A stretch of DNA of 58,379 nucleotides, from the NCBI GenBank assembly GCA_945952025.1, contig CAMFGW010000019.1, forward strand, positions 1-58,379, read 5' to 3'. The position numbers and the translations under genes are program-made. Positions within the stretch are counted from its first letter, which is position 1, and each line of letters starts with the position of its first letter. This stretch comes from an uncultured Paracoccaceae bacterium. GTDB lineage: Bacteria > Pseudomonadota > Alphaproteobacteria > Rhodobacterales > Rhodobacteraceae. Under the pieces are notes generated by a model, which searched no databases, had not been told where the DNA came from, and saw only the letters and a list, made by a program, of their open reading frames with translations. Of the stretch, positions 33,117 through 43,033 are shown piece after piece.

Positions 33117-34676
33117 ATGGACAAAGACGGGATCGTGGACCTGTTCGTGATCGGCGGCGGCATCAACGGCACAGGCATCGCGCGCGACGCGGCCGGGCGG
33201 GGCTTGAGCGTCGTTTTGGCCGAGATGGGCGACCTGGCGGGGGCAACCTCTTCGGCTTCGACCAAGCTCTTCCACGGCGGCCTGCGCTATCTGGAATATG
33301 GCGAGATCGGGCTGGTGCGGAAGGCCCTGACCGAACGTGAGGTGCTGCTGTCGGCCATGCCCCATATCTCGTGGCCCTTGCGGTTCGTGCTGCCGCTCAG
33401 CCCCGACATGCGCTTTGAAAGCACGACGCATGTCTCGCGCTTCCTGGCGGTGGTCATGCCCTGGCTGAAGGGGCGGCGGCCGGCCTGGCTCATCCGGCTG
33501 GGGCTCTTCCTTTACGACCATCTGGGCGGGCGGCGCATCCTGCCGGGGACGCGGGCGGTCGACCTGACGGCGGACCCGGCGGGAGCGCCCCTGAAGCCGG
33601 ATTTCCGGCGGGCCTACGAATATTCCGACTGCTGGGTCGATGATGCGCGGCTGGTGGCGCTCAACGCGCGGGACGCGGCGGACCGGGGGGCCGTGATCCT
33701 GACCCGCGCCCGCGTCAGCCGGGCCGAGCGCGAGGGCGAGTCCTGGCGGGTTAGTGTCGATTTGGGCGACCGGACCGAGGTCTATCGCGCCCGCGTCCTG
33801 GTCAATGCCGGGGGGCCCTGGGTCGAGCAGGTGGTGCGCGGCGTCGCAGGCGTCGACACGCCCGAATCGATCCGGCTGGTCCGGGGCAGCCATATCGTCA
33901 CCAGGCGGCTTTTCGACCATGACCGGGCCTATTTCTTCCAGGGAACGGACGGGCGGATCATCTTCGCCATTCCCTACCAGGAGGATTTCACCCTGATCGG
34001 CACCACCGATGTCGATCACATCGACGATCCCGCCGGGCCGGTCTGTTCACCGGCCGAGATCGACTATCTGTGCGCCTTCGCCAGCCGCTATTTCCGCCGC
34101 CCGGTGACGCCGGCCGACGTGGTCTGGACCTATGCCGGGGTCCGGCCCCTGCACAGCGACGGGTCGGGATCGGCGCAGGCGGCGACGCGGGATTACCTTC
34201 TGTCGCTCAATACCGACGGGCCGCCGATCCTGTCGGTCTTCGGCGGCAAGATCACCACCTACCGCAAGCTGGCCGAGGCGGCGGTCGACAAGCTGTCGCC
34301 CTTCCTTCACCCGACACGCGGCGACTGGACCGCCGGCGTGCCGCTTGCGGGGGGCGATTTCCCGGTCGACGGCGTGCCGCGCCTGACCGAGGATCTGGGC
34401 CGGCGCTATCCGTTCCTGGACCCGTTCACCCTGCGCCGTCTGGTGCGCGCCTACGGGACCGAGGCGGCGGCTGTCCTGGGCGGGACGACCAAACCCGCCG
34501 ACCTCGGCCGGGCATTCGGGGCCGGGCTGACCGAGGCAGAGGTGCGCTGGCTCATGGCGCGCGAATTTGCGCGGACGGCAGAAGATGTGGTCTGGCGCCG
34601 GTCGAAACTGGGGCTGAGGATGAGCGGGGCCGAGATTGCGGCGCTCGACACATGGATGACGGAGGCTGGGGGATGA
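33117..34676 (+). CDS. glpD: Aerobic glycerol-3-phosphate dehydrogenase GlpD
   Basis: A 519-residue FAD-dependent, membrane-associated enzyme that oxidises glycerol-3-phosphate to dihydroxyacetone phosphate and reduces quinone. It has the FAD loop [22 protein letters not shown], the [21 protein letters not shown] family signature, the RGSHIV and IGTTDVDH segments and the C-terminal [19 protein letters not shown] lies upstream of the ATG. The stop overlaps the glpK start (ATGA). Confidence 0.97.
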   Translation: MDKDGIVDLFVIGGGINGTGIARDAAGRGLSVVLAEMGDLAGATSSASTKLFHGGLRYLEYGEIGLVRKALTEREVLLSAMPHISWPLRFVLPLSPDMRFESTTHVSRFLAVVMPWLKGRRPAWLIRLGLFLYDHLGGRRILPGTRAVDLTADPAGAPLKPDFRRAYEYSDCWVDDARLVALNARDAADRGAVILTRARVSRAEREGESWRVSVDLGDRTEVYRARVLVNAGGPWVEQVVRGVAGVDTPESIRLVRGSHIVTRRLFDHDRAYFFQGTDGRIIFAIPYQEDFTLIGTTDVDHIDDPAGPVCSPAEIDYLCAFASRYFRRPVTPADVVWTYAGVRPLHSDGSGSAQAATRDYLLSLNTDGPPILSVFGGKITTYRKLAEAAVDKLSPFLHPTRGDWTAGVPLAGGDFPVDGVPRLTEDLGRRYPFLDPFTLRRLVRAYGTEAAAVLGGTTKPADLGRAFGAGLTEAEVRWLMAREFARTAEDVVWRRSKLGLRMSGAEIAALDTWMTEAGG

Positions 34677-36157
34677 CCCACATCATCGCCATCGACCAGG
34701 GCACCACCTCGTCCCGCGCCATCGTCTTTGATGCCGACATGCGGGGCAGGGCCACCGCCCAGCAGGAGTTTCCCCAGCATTTTCCGCAATCCGGCTGGGT
34801 CGAACATGACCCGGAGGATATCTGGACCACCGTCACATCCTCGGTCCGGGGCGCCATCGACCGGGCCGGGATCACTTCGGCCGAAGTGGCCGCGATCGGC
34901 ATCACCAACCAGCGCGAAACGACCCTTCTGTGGGACCGGGCTACCGGCGCCCCGCTTCACCGCGCCATCGTCTGGCAGGACCGGCGCACAGCGCCCCTGT
35001 GCGCGCGCCTGAAGGCCGAGGGGCATGAGCCTTTCTTCACCGAGCGCACCGGGCTTCTGGTCGACCCCTATTTTTCGGCCACGAAACTCTCGTGGCTTCT
35101 GGACGAAATCCCCGGCGCGCGGGCGCGGGCGGAACGGGGCGGGCTGGCCTTCGGCACGGTCGACACATTCCTGATCTGGCGGCTGACGGGCGGCAGGGTC
35201 CATGCGACCGACGCCACGAATGCGGCGCGGACGATGCTGTTCAACATCCACCGGCAGGCGTGGGACGAGGATATCCTCAGCCTTCTGTCGATCCCCCGCG
35301 CGCTTCTGCCCGAGGTGCGCGATTGCGCCGCCGACTATGGCACGACGCGGCCCGACCTTTTCGGCCGGGCGATCCCGATCCTGGGGGTGGCGGGCGATCA
35401 GCAGGCGGCCACGATCGGGCAGGCGTGCTTTCAGCCCGGCATGGTCAAGTCGACCTATGGCACGGGGTGTTTTGCGCTACTGAACACCGGAGAAGAGGTG
35501 TTGCAGAGCCGAAACCGGCTTCTGTCGACGGTCGCCTACCGGCTGAAGGGGCGGACGACCTATGCGCTCGAAGGCTCGATCTTCATCGCGGGCGCGGTGG
35601 TGCAGTGGCTGCGCGATGCGATGGGTCTTCTAAAAGACGCGAGCGAGGCGGGGGCGATGGCCGCGAAAGCCGATCCGGGGCAAAGCCTGATCCTGGTGCC
35701 GGCCTTCACCGGGCTGGGCGCGCCCTACTGGTCGGCGGAAAGCCGGGGCGCGGTCTTTGGCCTGACGCGGGCGTCGGGTCCTGCAGAGTTCGCGCGGGCG
35801 GCCCTGGAAAGCGTCGGCCACCAGACCCGCGACCTGATCGAGGCGATGCGGGCGGACGGCGCCGACCTTGGCCGGTCGGTCCTGCGCGTCGATGGCGGCA
35901 TGGCGCGGTCGGACTGGACCATGCAGTATCTGGCCGACATGCTGGGCGCCCCGGTCGACCGGCCCGTCGTGACCGAGACGACGGCGCTGGGTGCGGCCTG
36001 GCTTGCCGGCAGCGAGGCCGGGATCTATCCGGGCGCCGAAGGCTTCGCCGCGCGCTGGCAGGCGGAACGCCGCTTCACCCCGGCGATGGGGGAAGAGACG
36101 CGCCTTGCCCGCCACGCCCGCTGGCTGCGCGCGGTTCGGGCGACGATGAGCGTCTGA
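34673..36157 (+). CDS. glpK: Glycerol kinase GlpK
   Basis: A 494-residue FGGY-family kinase that phosphorylates glycerol with ATP. It shows [50 protein letters not shown], the [11 protein letters not shown] nucleotide site and [15 protein letters not shown]. It is translationally coupled to glpD. No glpF facilitator or Ugp/GlpT transporter gene lies in the cluster. Confidence 0.97.
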   Translation: MTHIIAIDQGTTSSRAIVFDADMRGRATAQQEFPQHFPQSGWVEHDPEDIWTTVTSSVRGAIDRAGITSAEVAAIGITNQRETTLLWDRATGAPLHRAIVWQDRRTAPLCARLKAEGHEPFFTERTGLLVDPYFSATKLSWLLDEIPGARARAERGGLAFGTVDTFLIWRLTGGRVHATDATNAARTMLFNIHRQAWDEDILSLLSIPRALLPEVRDCAADYGTTRPDLFGRAIPILGVAGDQQAATIGQACFQPGMVKSTYGTGCFALLNTGEEVLQSRNRLLSTVAYRLKGRTTYALEGSIFIAGAVVQWLRDAMGLLKDASEAGAMAAKADPGQSLILVPAFTGLGAPYWSAESRGAVFGLTRASGPAEFARAALESVGHQTRDLIEAMRADGADLGRSVLRVDGGMARSDWTMQYLADMLGAPVDRPVVTETTALGAAWLAGSEAGIYPGAEGFAARWQAERRFTPAMGEETRLARHARWLRAVRATMSV

Positions 36158-36187
36158 GGTTGCCCCCATTCCGGGGCGGGACTAGAA

Positions 36188-36199
36188 GGGGGCGCCCCC
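36188..36199. other. GC palindrome between glpK and gpmI
   Basis: GGGGGCGCCCCC sits 30 bp after the glpK stop and 18 bp before the gpmI ATG, just upstream of its AGGAG. A further GCCCC..GGGGC pair lies before it. It may be a terminator or a leader hairpin; there is no T tract. Confidence 0.35.
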
Positions 36200-36217
36200 C
36201 TAGGCAGGAGCGCCGCC

Positions 36218-37750
36218 ATGTCCATCCGCCCCCGTCCCGTCATCCTGTGCATTCTTGACGGCTGGGGCTATCGGCCCGAGGTCGCGGCGAATGCTGTGGC
36301 GATGGCCGAGACGCCGACCTGGGACGGGCTGGTCGCCGACTGCCCCTCGGCTTTCCTCGTGACGCACGGGCCGGATGTGGGTCTGCCCAAGGGCCAGATG
36401 GGCAATTCCGAGGTTGGGCACACGAATATCGGCGCGGGGCGCGTCGTGGCGATGGACCTTGGCCAGATCGACCTGGCGATCGAGGATGGCAGCTTCTTTT
36501 CCAACGCCGCGATCCGGGCCTTTGCCCAGACGATGAAGGGCACGGGCGGCACGGCGCACCTGATGGGCGTCATCTCGACCGGGGGCGTGCACGGCCATAT
36601 CGACCATGTGCTGGCCGCGACGCGCGCCCTGACCGAGGCGGGCGTGCCGGTCGCCCTTCACGCCGTGACCGACGGGCGCGACGTGCCGCCGACCTCGGCC
36701 CCGGGGTTCATCGCCGACCTGATGAAGCGCCTGCCGCAGGGTGCTACCGTCGCCACGGTTTCGGGGCGCTATTATGCGATGGACCGCGACAACCGCTGGG
36801 ACCGGGTCGAGCGCGCCTATCGGGCGATGGTGCTGGCCGAGGGGCCAAGGGCCGCGACGGCCGCCGATGCCGTGACTGGGGCGGCCAGGCGCGGCGAGAC
36901 GGACGAGTTCATCCTGCCCACGGTTGTCGGCGACTACCCGGGCGCGCGGGACGGCGATGGGTTCTTCTGCCTGAACTTCCGTGCCGACCGGGCGAGAGAG
37001 ATCCTGCTTGCCGTCGGCGAGGATGCCTTTGCGGCCTTCGATCGCGGGCACCGCCCGCATTGGGCGGCCCTTCTGGGGCTGGTCGATTATTCCAAGACCC
37101 ACGATGCCTTCATGGCCGCCGCCTATCCCAAGCGCGAGGTGGTCAATACGCTCGGCGCCTGGGTGGCGGCAAAAGGGCTCAGCCAGTTCCGCATCGCCGA
37201 GACCGAGAAATACCCCCATGTCACCTTCTTCCTGAACGGCGGCAAAGAGGTGCCCGAGCCGCGCGAGGACCGCTACATGGCGCCCTCGCCCAAGGTGGCG
37301 ACCTATGACCTGGCGCCCGAGATGGCCTCGGTCGAGGTGACGGACCACCTGGTCGCGGCGATCCGGCAGGGCTACGACCTGATCGTGGTGAACTATGCCA
37401 ATCCCGACATGGTGGGCCATACCGGCAGCCTGCCGGCCGCGATCCTGGCGTGCGAGGCGGTGGACCGCGGGCTCGCGCGCGTCGTCGAGGCGATGGAGGC
37501 GGCTGGGGGCGCGATGCTGGTCACGGCGGATCACGGCAATGCCGAGACCATGATCGACCCGGTGACGGGCCAGCCCCACACGGCGCATACGACGAACCCG
37601 GTCCGGGTGGTGATGGTCGGCGGACCCAAGGGCGCGGGCCTTGCGGACGGGCGGCTTGCCGATCTGGCGCCGACGATCCTTGAGCTGATGCAGGTCGCGC
37701 CTCCGCCCGAGATGACCGGCCAATCGCTGATCCGCCGGGCGGGCGCATGA
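36218..37750 (+). CDS. gpmI: 2,3-bisphosphoglycerate-independent phosphoglycerate mutase GpmI
   Basis: A 510-residue Mn-dependent enzyme of the alkaline-phosphatase fold that interconverts 3- and 2-phosphoglycerate. The nucleophile S64 sits in KGQMGNSEVGHTNIGAG; D14 (ILDGWGYR) and the C-terminal TADHGNAETM carry metal ligands; HTAHTTNPVRVV is conserved. The ATG follows AGGAG. It overlaps the next gene by 4 bp (ATGA). Confidence 0.97.
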   Translation: MSIRPRPVILCILDGWGYRPEVAANAVAMAETPTWDGLVADCPSAFLVTHGPDVGLPKGQMGNSEVGHTNIGAGRVVAMDLGQIDLAIEDGSFFSNAAIRAFAQTMKGTGGTAHLMGVISTGGVHGHIDHVLAATRALTEAGVPVALHAVTDGRDVPPTSAPGFIADLMKRLPQGATVATVSGRYYAMDRDNRWDRVERAYRAMVLAEGPRAATAADAVTGAARRGETDEFILPTVVGDYPGARDGDGFFCLNFRADRAREILLAVGEDAFAAFDRGHRPHWAALLGLVDYSKTHDAFMAAAYPKREVVNTLGAWVAAKGLSQFRIAETEKYPHVTFFLNGGKEVPEPREDRYMAPSPKVATYDLAPEMASVEVTDHLVAAIRQGYDLIVVNYANPDMVGHTGSLPAAILACEAVDRGLARVVEAMEAAGGAMLVTADHGNAETMIDPVTGQPHTAHTTNPVRVVMVGGPKGAGLADGRLADLAPTILELMQVAPPPEMTGQSLIRRAGA

Positions 37751-38886
37751 GGTTTCGTTTCGCGGTTCTGGCGCTGGTCTTCGGGCTCGCCCTGCCGGCC
37801 GGCGCCCAGACGCAGGGGGAACCGCAGGCCAGCCTGTCTGGCCCGGCGCTGCCCGCCTCGCAGGCGGCGGCGGATTTGCGGGCGGCGATCGAGGCCCTGA
37901 AGGCCGCCAAGACCGGCAAGGACCGCATCGCCGCGCTGACCGCCACGATCCGGGCCTACGAGACGGGGCTCGGCGCACTGCGCGAGGCGCTTCGGGGGGC
38001 GGCGATCCGCGAAAGCGCTGTCGAGGCGCGGCTCAACTCACGTCGGGACGACCTGTCGCGCGTCCTGGGCGTCATGACGGGGATGCAGACCGACAGCGCG
38101 CCCCTGATGCTGCTGCATCCAGACGGCCCCCTGGGGACCGTGCGGTCGGGCATGATCCTGTCGGCGGTGACGCCCGCGCTTCAGGCGCAGGCCGACGCGC
38201 TGAAAAAGGACCTGGCCGAGATCAAGACCATCCGGTCGCTTCAGGAAGAGACGGCCGCGACGCTGCAACAGGGCATGGCCGCGGTGCAGGATGCGCGCGT
38301 GGCGCTGGCGCAGGCGATCCAGGACCGGACCGACCTGCCGACCCGCTACCAGAACGACCCCGAGGAGTTGCGGACGCTGTCGGACAATGCCGATACGCTC
38401 GACGCCTTCGCGCAGGGCCTGTCGAAGATGGAAACCGACGTGGGCCCCCCGCGCGGCGATTTCGGCGCGGCCAAGGGTGTGCTGCCGCTGCCCGTCCTGG
38501 GCCGGGTCGTCCGCCGCGCGGGCGAGGCGGATGCAGCCGGAATCGTGCGGCCGGGTCTGCTGGTCGCAACGCGGCCGGCGGCCCTGGTGACGACGCCCTG
38601 GCCCGCGACCATCCGCTACCGGGGGCCGCTTCTGGATTACGGAAACGTGATGATCCTCGAGCCCGCGTCCGGCTATCTTCTCGTGCTGGCGGGGCTTGGC
38701 ACCGTCTATGGCGACACCGGGGATGTGGTGGCAGAGGGCATGCCTGTCGGCCTGATGGGCGGCAGTGACGCGGACCCTGCAAAAGCCGGTGGCGCCGAGC
38801 GCACGGAAACGCTTTATATCGAACTGAGAGAGAAGGGCGCTGCCATCGACCCCGGTCCATGGTTTGCCGAAACGAAGGAACCCTGA
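37747..38886 (+). CDS. EnvC-like murein hydrolase activator (coiled coil + degenerate LytM)
   Basis: A 379-residue protein: signal peptide (MRFRFAVLALVFGLALPAGAQ), a long coiled-coil region (about 38-215) and a C-terminal M23/LytM domain (about 245-375; DYGNVMILEPASGYLLVLAGL, TLYIELREKGAAIDPGPWF). The Zn-binding His of active M23 peptidases are replaced (for example YIELRE in place of the HxH-bearing strand), as in EnvC, which activates amidases during division instead of cutting itself. The gpmI-envC-ctpA order is what I recall for alphaproteobacteria. Confidence 0.88.
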   Translation: MRFRFAVLALVFGLALPAGAQTQGEPQASLSGPALPASQAAADLRAAIEALKAAKTGKDRIAALTATIRAYETGLGALREALRGAAIRESAVEARLNSRRDDLSRVLGVMTGMQTDSAPLMLLHPDGPLGTVRSGMILSAVTPALQAQADALKKDLAEIKTIRSLQEETAATLQQGMAAVQDARVALAQAIQDRTDLPTRYQNDPEELRTLSDNADTLDAFAQGLSKMETDVGPPRGDFGAAKGVLPLPVLGRVVRRAGEADAAGIVRPGLLVATRPAALVTTPWPATIRYRGPLLDYGNVMILEPASGYLLVLAGLGTVYGDTGDVVAEGMPVGLMGGSDADPAKAGGAERTETLYIELREKGAAIDPGPWFAETKEP

Positions 38887-38889
38887 CCC

Positions 38890-40287
38890 ATGAAGAAGCT
38901 CCTTGGCTCGGCACTGGCCGGAACCGCCGTCGGCGTGCTGATCGCCACCCAGGTCGCCATGCCGCTCGTCGCCCAAGAGACGAAGAAACCGGAAACGGTC
39001 TACGAACAGCTCGACCAGTTCGGCGATGTCTTTGAACGGATCCGCAGCCAATATGTCGAGCAGGTCGACACCAAGAAGCTGATCGAGGCGGCGATCAACG
39101 GCATGCTGACCTCGCTCGACCCGCATTCGAGCTACATGAACGCCGAGGACTTCGCCGCGATGCGCGAGCAGACCCATGGCGAGTTCGGGGGGCTGGGGAT
39201 CGAGGTCACCCAGGAAGAGGGCGTGGTCAAGGTCATCTCGCCCATGGACGGCACGCCGGCGGCAGAGGCGGGCATCCAGTCGGGCGACTATATCACCCAG
39301 GTCGACGGCAAGGGCCTGGTCGGCCTGACGCTCGACCAGGCGGTCGACATGATGCGCGGGCCGGTCGGGTCCGACATCACCATCACCATCCTGCGCAAGG
39401 GCGTCGAGAAGGCCTTCGACGTGACCCTGACGCGCGCCAACATCAAGGTTGCGGCGGTCAAGGAGCGACTGGAAAACCAGGCGGTCGTGCTGCGCGTCAC
39501 CACCTTCAGCGACCAGACCTTTACCGACCTGCAGGCCGGGATCGACAAGGGGATCAAGGATGCGGGCGGGATCGACAAGGTTGCGGGCTTCGTCATCGAC
39601 CTGCGCAACAACCCCGGCGGACTTCTGAACCAGGCCATCGCCGTGTCGGACGCCTTCCTCGACAAGGGCGAGATCGTGTCGACCCGTGGCCGCGACGTGT
39701 CGCAGACCCAGCGCTGGAACGCCCAGCCGGGTGACCTGGCGCAAGGCAAGCCGATTGTCGTGCTGATCAACGGCGGCTCTGCCTCGGCGTCCGAAATCGT
39801 GACGGGCGCGCTGCAGGATCACCACCGCGCCATCGTCGTCGGCACCAAGAGCTTCGGCAAGGGCTCGGTCCAGACGGTCATCCCGCTGAAGGGCGATGCG
39901 GCGATGCGTCTGACGACGGCGCGCTACTACACGCCGTCGGGCCGGTCGATCCAGGCGCTGGGCATCTCGCCCGACATCGTGGTCGAACAGCCGCTGGTCG
40001 ATCCGACGAAGGACGCGGCCAAGGCCGATACGCCCATTGCCAAGCCCACGACCGAGGCCGACCTGCGCGGCGCGATCACCAACGATTCGATGACCGAGGA
40101 CGAAAAGAAGATCTACCTCGAGGAACAGAAGAAGGCCGAGGAGTCGGCGAAGCTCAGGCAGGACGACTACCAGCTGGCCTATGCGGTCGACATCCTCAAG
40201 GGGCTGAACGTGGCGGCAGAGGTCGACAAGACGCCCGACCCGTCAAGCGATACGACCGCGGCCCCGGCCACCACGACGTCGCCCTGA
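38890..40287 (+). CDS. ctpA: C-terminal processing peptidase, S41 family (CtpA)
   Basis: A 465-residue periplasmic Ser/Lys protease. It has an N-terminal membrane anchor or signal ([21 protein letters not shown]), a PDZ domain (about 98-170; [30 protein letters not shown]) and a catalytic domain with S299 (GGSASASEI) and K324 ([12 protein letters not shown]). A low-complexity tail rich in Thr/Pro follows. It degrades or trims periplasmic proteins, including peptidoglycan hydrolases, which fits its place after the EnvC-like gene by 3 bp. Confidence 0.95.
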   Translation: MKKLLGSALAGTAVGVLIATQVAMPLVAQETKKPETVYEQLDQFGDVFERIRSQYVEQVDTKKLIEAAINGMLTSLDPHSSYMNAEDFAAMREQTHGEFGGLGIEVTQEEGVVKVISPMDGTPAAEAGIQSGDYITQVDGKGLVGLTLDQAVDMMRGPVGSDITITILRKGVEKAFDVTLTRANIKVAAVKERLENQAVVLRVTTFSDQTFTDLQAGIDKGIKDAGGIDKVAGFVIDLRNNPGGLLNQAIAVSDAFLDKGEIVSTRGRDVSQTQRWNAQPGDLAQGKPIVVLINGGSASASEIVTGALQDHHRAIVVGTKSFGKGSVQTVIPLKGDAAMRLTTARYYTPSGRSIQALGISPDIVVEQPLVDPTKDAAKADTPIAKPTTEADLRGAITNDSMTEDEKKIYLEEQKKAEESAKLRQDDYQLAYAVDILKGLNVAAEVDKTPDPSSDTTAAPATTTSP

Positions 40288-40294
40288 GGCGGCG

Positions 40295-40783
40295 ATGGCG
40301 GGCGCGATCCAGGCCGATGACCTGCCCTACCGCCCCTGCGCGGGGGTGGTTCTGGTGAACGACAGGGGGCTGATCTTTGCCGGGCAGCGCAAGGACAGCT
40401 CCTCGCCCGCCTGGCAGATGCCGCAGGGCGGGATCGACGCGGGCGAAAAGCCGCGCGAGGCGGCGCTGCGTGAGCTTTGGGAGGAAACCGGCATCACCGC
40501 CGACCTGGTCGAGTTCGTGGCCAAGGCACCGCGCTGGGTGACCTACGACCTGCCGCCCGAGCTTCTGGGCAAGGTCTGGGGCGGCAAGTATCGCGGGCAG
40601 ACGCAGAAATGGTTCCTGTTCCGCTATCTTGGCCGGGACGACCAGGTCGACCTGAACGCGGTCCATGCCGAGTTCAGCCGCTGGAAATGGGTCCGCGCCG
40701 ACGAGATGGTCGTCGGCATCGTGCCCTTCAAGCGCAAGGTCTACGAGGAAGTGACCGGGATGTTCCGGGACCAGCTGGCCTGA
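40295..40783 (+). CDS. rppH: RNA pyrophosphohydrolase RppH (Nudix)
   Basis: A 162-residue Nudix hydrolase with the full box [23 protein letters not shown] and the RppH-specific C-terminal pattern [21 protein letters not shown]....EFSRWKWV. It removes pyrophosphate from 5'-triphosphorylated RNA and so starts 5'-end-dependent decay. It lies 7 bp after ctpA and ends the gpmI-envC-ctpA-rppH operon. Confidence 0.95.
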   Translation: MAGAIQADDLPYRPCAGVVLVNDRGLIFAGQRKDSSSPAWQMPQGGIDAGEKPREAALRELWEETGITADLVEFVAKAPRWVTYDLPPELLGKVWGGKYRGQTQKWFLFRYLGRDDQVDLNAVHAEFSRWKWVRADEMVVGIVPFKRKVYEEVTGMFRDQLA

Positions 40784-40784
40784 C

Positions 40785-40808
40785 GGGCAGCGTTCCGGGC
40801 AGCGTTCC
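40785..40808 (+). repeat. Tandem 12-bp repeat at the rppH 3' end
   Basis: Two perfect copies of GGGCAGCGTTCC, followed by a degenerate third (GGGCGCGGTTC), lie between the rppH stop and the terminator. Confidence 0.8.
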
Positions 40809-40821
40809 GGGCGCGGTTCGG

Positions 40822-40840
40822 CGGCGGTGACGCCGTTTTT
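40822..40840 (+). terminator. Rho-independent terminator after rppH
   Basis: CGGCG-GTGA-CGCCG followed directly by five T. It is the clearest short intrinsic terminator in this part of the window and separates the gpmI-rppH operon from the S15/ABC cluster. The rest of 40841-41014 shows no gene. Confidence 0.75.
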
Positions 40841-41014
40841 CAGGGTCTATTCTGGCAGGACTGGCCATCGCGCGGTCCCGGTTTGTCCGGGACGCCCGGC
40901 GTGCTTTGCGCCGGTTCAGGCCCTGAATCGCGCAGCCCAAATCGCGCAGGGTCCAAATTTTTCGTTGCCATGGGTTCCGCTCTGTTACATGATCGTTCAA
41001 CAAGAGGAGCGGGC

Positions 41015-43021
41015 ATGACGGACGCTATCCCCTTTGCGGTCACGGTGACCGAAAACCTGTTCATCCCGCTGCCCGACGGGACGCGGCTCGCGGCAAAGCT
41101 GTGGCTGCCGGAGGGAGCAGGTCCGGTGCCGGCGATCCTCGAATATCTGCCCTACCGCAAGCATGACGGCACCCGCATCCGTGACAATCCGATGCACGGC
41201 TATTTCGCGGCGCGTGGCTATGCCTCGATCCGGGTCGACATCCGGGGCACGGGCGAAAGCGACGGGATCATCACCGACGAATATTCGGTGCAGGAACAGA
41301 TCGACGGCTGTGACCTGATCGCCTGGATCGCCGCGCAGGGCTGGTGCGACGGCCAGGTGGCGATGATCGGCATTTCCTGGGGTGGTTTCAACGGGCTGCA
41401 GATCGCGGCGCGCCAGCCGCCGGCCTTGAAGACCATCATCACCGTGGGCTCGACCGACGACCGTTTCGCGACCGACATCCACCGCGTCGGCGGGTGCCTG
41501 TCGAAGGACGATTTCGACTGGTCGGCCACCATGTTCGCCCACAACGACCTGCCGCCCGACCCGGCAATCGTCGGCCCCGGCTGGCGGGAGATGTGGCTTG
41601 AGCGGATTCGCGCGAACCGGCCCTGGATCCTGAACTGGCTTCGTCACCAGCGCCGCGACGGCTACTGGAAGCAGGGCTCGGTCTGCGAGGATTTCTCGGC
41701 CATCAAGATCCCGGTCTATGCCGTGTCGGGCTGGGCGGACAATTACTCCGACAGCATTCCGCGCCTTCTGGCCGGCCTTTCGGTGCCGCGTCTGGGGCTG
41801 ATCGGCCCCTGGGCGCATTCCTATCCCTACTCGGTCACCGTCGCCCCGGCGATCGGCTGGCTGCAGGAGGTGTTGCGCTGGTGCGACCACTGGATGAAGG
41901 GTCGCGCCACCGGCATCATGGACGAGCCGATGCTGCGCGCCTGGATGCAGGAACCGGTGCCGCCGCAGACCTGCTACACCGACCGCCCCGGCCGCTGGGT
42001 GGGCGAGGCCACCTGGCCCTCGCCCCGGATCGAGGCGCGGGTTCTGGCGCTGGGCGGGGATCGGACGCTCGGCAAGACGACCGCGAGCGCCGACCTGGCG
42101 CTTGCCTCGCCCCTTTGGGTCGGGCTGACGGCGGGCGAGGTCGGGCGCTATGGCGAGGAGGCCGACTGGGCCGCCGACCAGCGCATCGACGATGGCGGAA
42201 GCCTGGTCTTCCTGTCCGATCCCCTGCCAGAGCGGCTGGAGATCCTGGGGAACGTCCAGCTGGCGCTGAAATTTGCATCGGACAAGCCGCTGGCGCTGAT
42301 CTCGGTCCGGCTGAACGATGTGGCGCCGGACGGGTCCTCGACCCGCGTCGGGATCGGCATCCTGAATCTGGCGCACCGTCAGGGGCATGAGCACCCCATG
42401 CCGCTGGTGCCCGGCCAGATGACCGACGCGACCGTGACGCTCGAGGCCGTGGCCAACGTCTTCCCGGCGGGGCACCGGATCGCGCTGTCGCTGTCGACCA
42501 ACTACTGGCCGATCGCCTGGCCCTCGCCCGAGGCCGCCACGCTGACCATCCGCACCGGCGAAAGCCACCTGACGCTGCCGGTCCGGCCGCCCCGGCCCGA
42601 GGATGCGGACCTGCGGCCCTTCGATCCGCCCGAGGCCGCCGAAAAGACCCCCCACCGCTATGAGGATCACCCCGACGCCATGGTCCGCCGGGTGACGCAG
42701 GACCTGCTTTCGGGGCGGTATAGGGTCGATTTTCCGCGCTGGACCGGCATCACCCACATGCCCGACATCGGCCATGTCCACCGCGCCCAGGGCCTGTCGC
42801 GCTACGAGGTCACAGAGGGCGATCCCCTGTCGGCGGCCACGATCACCCGCTTCCGGGTCGAGATCGCGCGCGGGGATGCGGTCTGCGAGCATTATTCCGA
42901 AGGCCGCCTGACCTGCGACGCCACCCATTTCCGGGTCGAGGTCAGCCTGACGGTGCGCGAAAACGGCCAGGTGATCCATGAGGGCCGCTGGGACGAAAGG
43001 GTCGAACGTGACCATCTGTAG
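41015..43021 (+). CDS. CocE/NonD (peptidase S15)-family hydrolase
   Basis: A 668-residue serine hydrolase. The alpha/beta-hydrolase core carries S121 (IGISWGGFNG), D242 (SGWADNYSDS) and H268 (GPWAHSYPY); a helical cap lies between them; and a C-terminal jelly-roll domain (about 400-660; LSDPLPERLEILGNVQLAL, RVEIARGDAVCEHYSE) is typical of CocE and glutaryl-7-ACA acylases. The family cleaves esters or amides, from cocaine esters to X-Pro peptides. No signal peptide is visible, so it acts in the cytoplasm. It is 12 bp upstream of a dipeptide-type ABC importer and probably hydrolyses the imported compound. The ATG at 41015 follows AGAGGAG. Confidence 0.88.
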   Translation: MTDAIPFAVTVTENLFIPLPDGTRLAAKLWLPEGAGPVPAILEYLPYRKHDGTRIRDNPMHGYFAARGYASIRVDIRGTGESDGIITDEYSVQEQIDGCDLIAWIAAQGWCDGQVAMIGISWGGFNGLQIAARQPPALKTIITVGSTDDRFATDIHRVGGCLSKDDFDWSATMFAHNDLPPDPAIVGPGWREMWLERIRANRPWILNWLRHQRRDGYWKQGSVCEDFSAIKIPVYAVSGWADNYSDSIPRLLAGLSVPRLGLIGPWAHSYPYSVTVAPAIGWLQEVLRWCDHWMKGRATGIMDEPMLRAWMQEPVPPQTCYTDRPGRWVGEATWPSPRIEARVLALGGDRTLGKTTASADLALASPLWVGLTAGEVGRYGEEADWAADQRIDDGGSLVFLSDPLPERLEILGNVQLALKFASDKPLALISVRLNDVAPDGSSTRVGIGILNLAHRQGHEHPMPLVPGQMTDATVTLEAVANVFPAGHRIALSLSTNYWPIAWPSPEAATLTIRTGESHLTLPVRPPRPEDADLRPFDPPEAAEKTPHRYEDHPDAMVRRVTQDLLSGRYRVDFPRWTGITHMPDIGHVHRAQGLSRYEVTEGDPLSAATITRFRVEIARGDAVCEHYSEGRLTCDATHFRVEVSLTVRENGQVIHEGRWDERVERDHL

Positions 43022-43033
43022 GGCGCGGCTGCG

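Noticed and set aside
40785-40820. Short direct repeats considered as a CRISPR-like array
   Set aside because: The 12-bp units are contiguous with no spacers and there are no cas genes.
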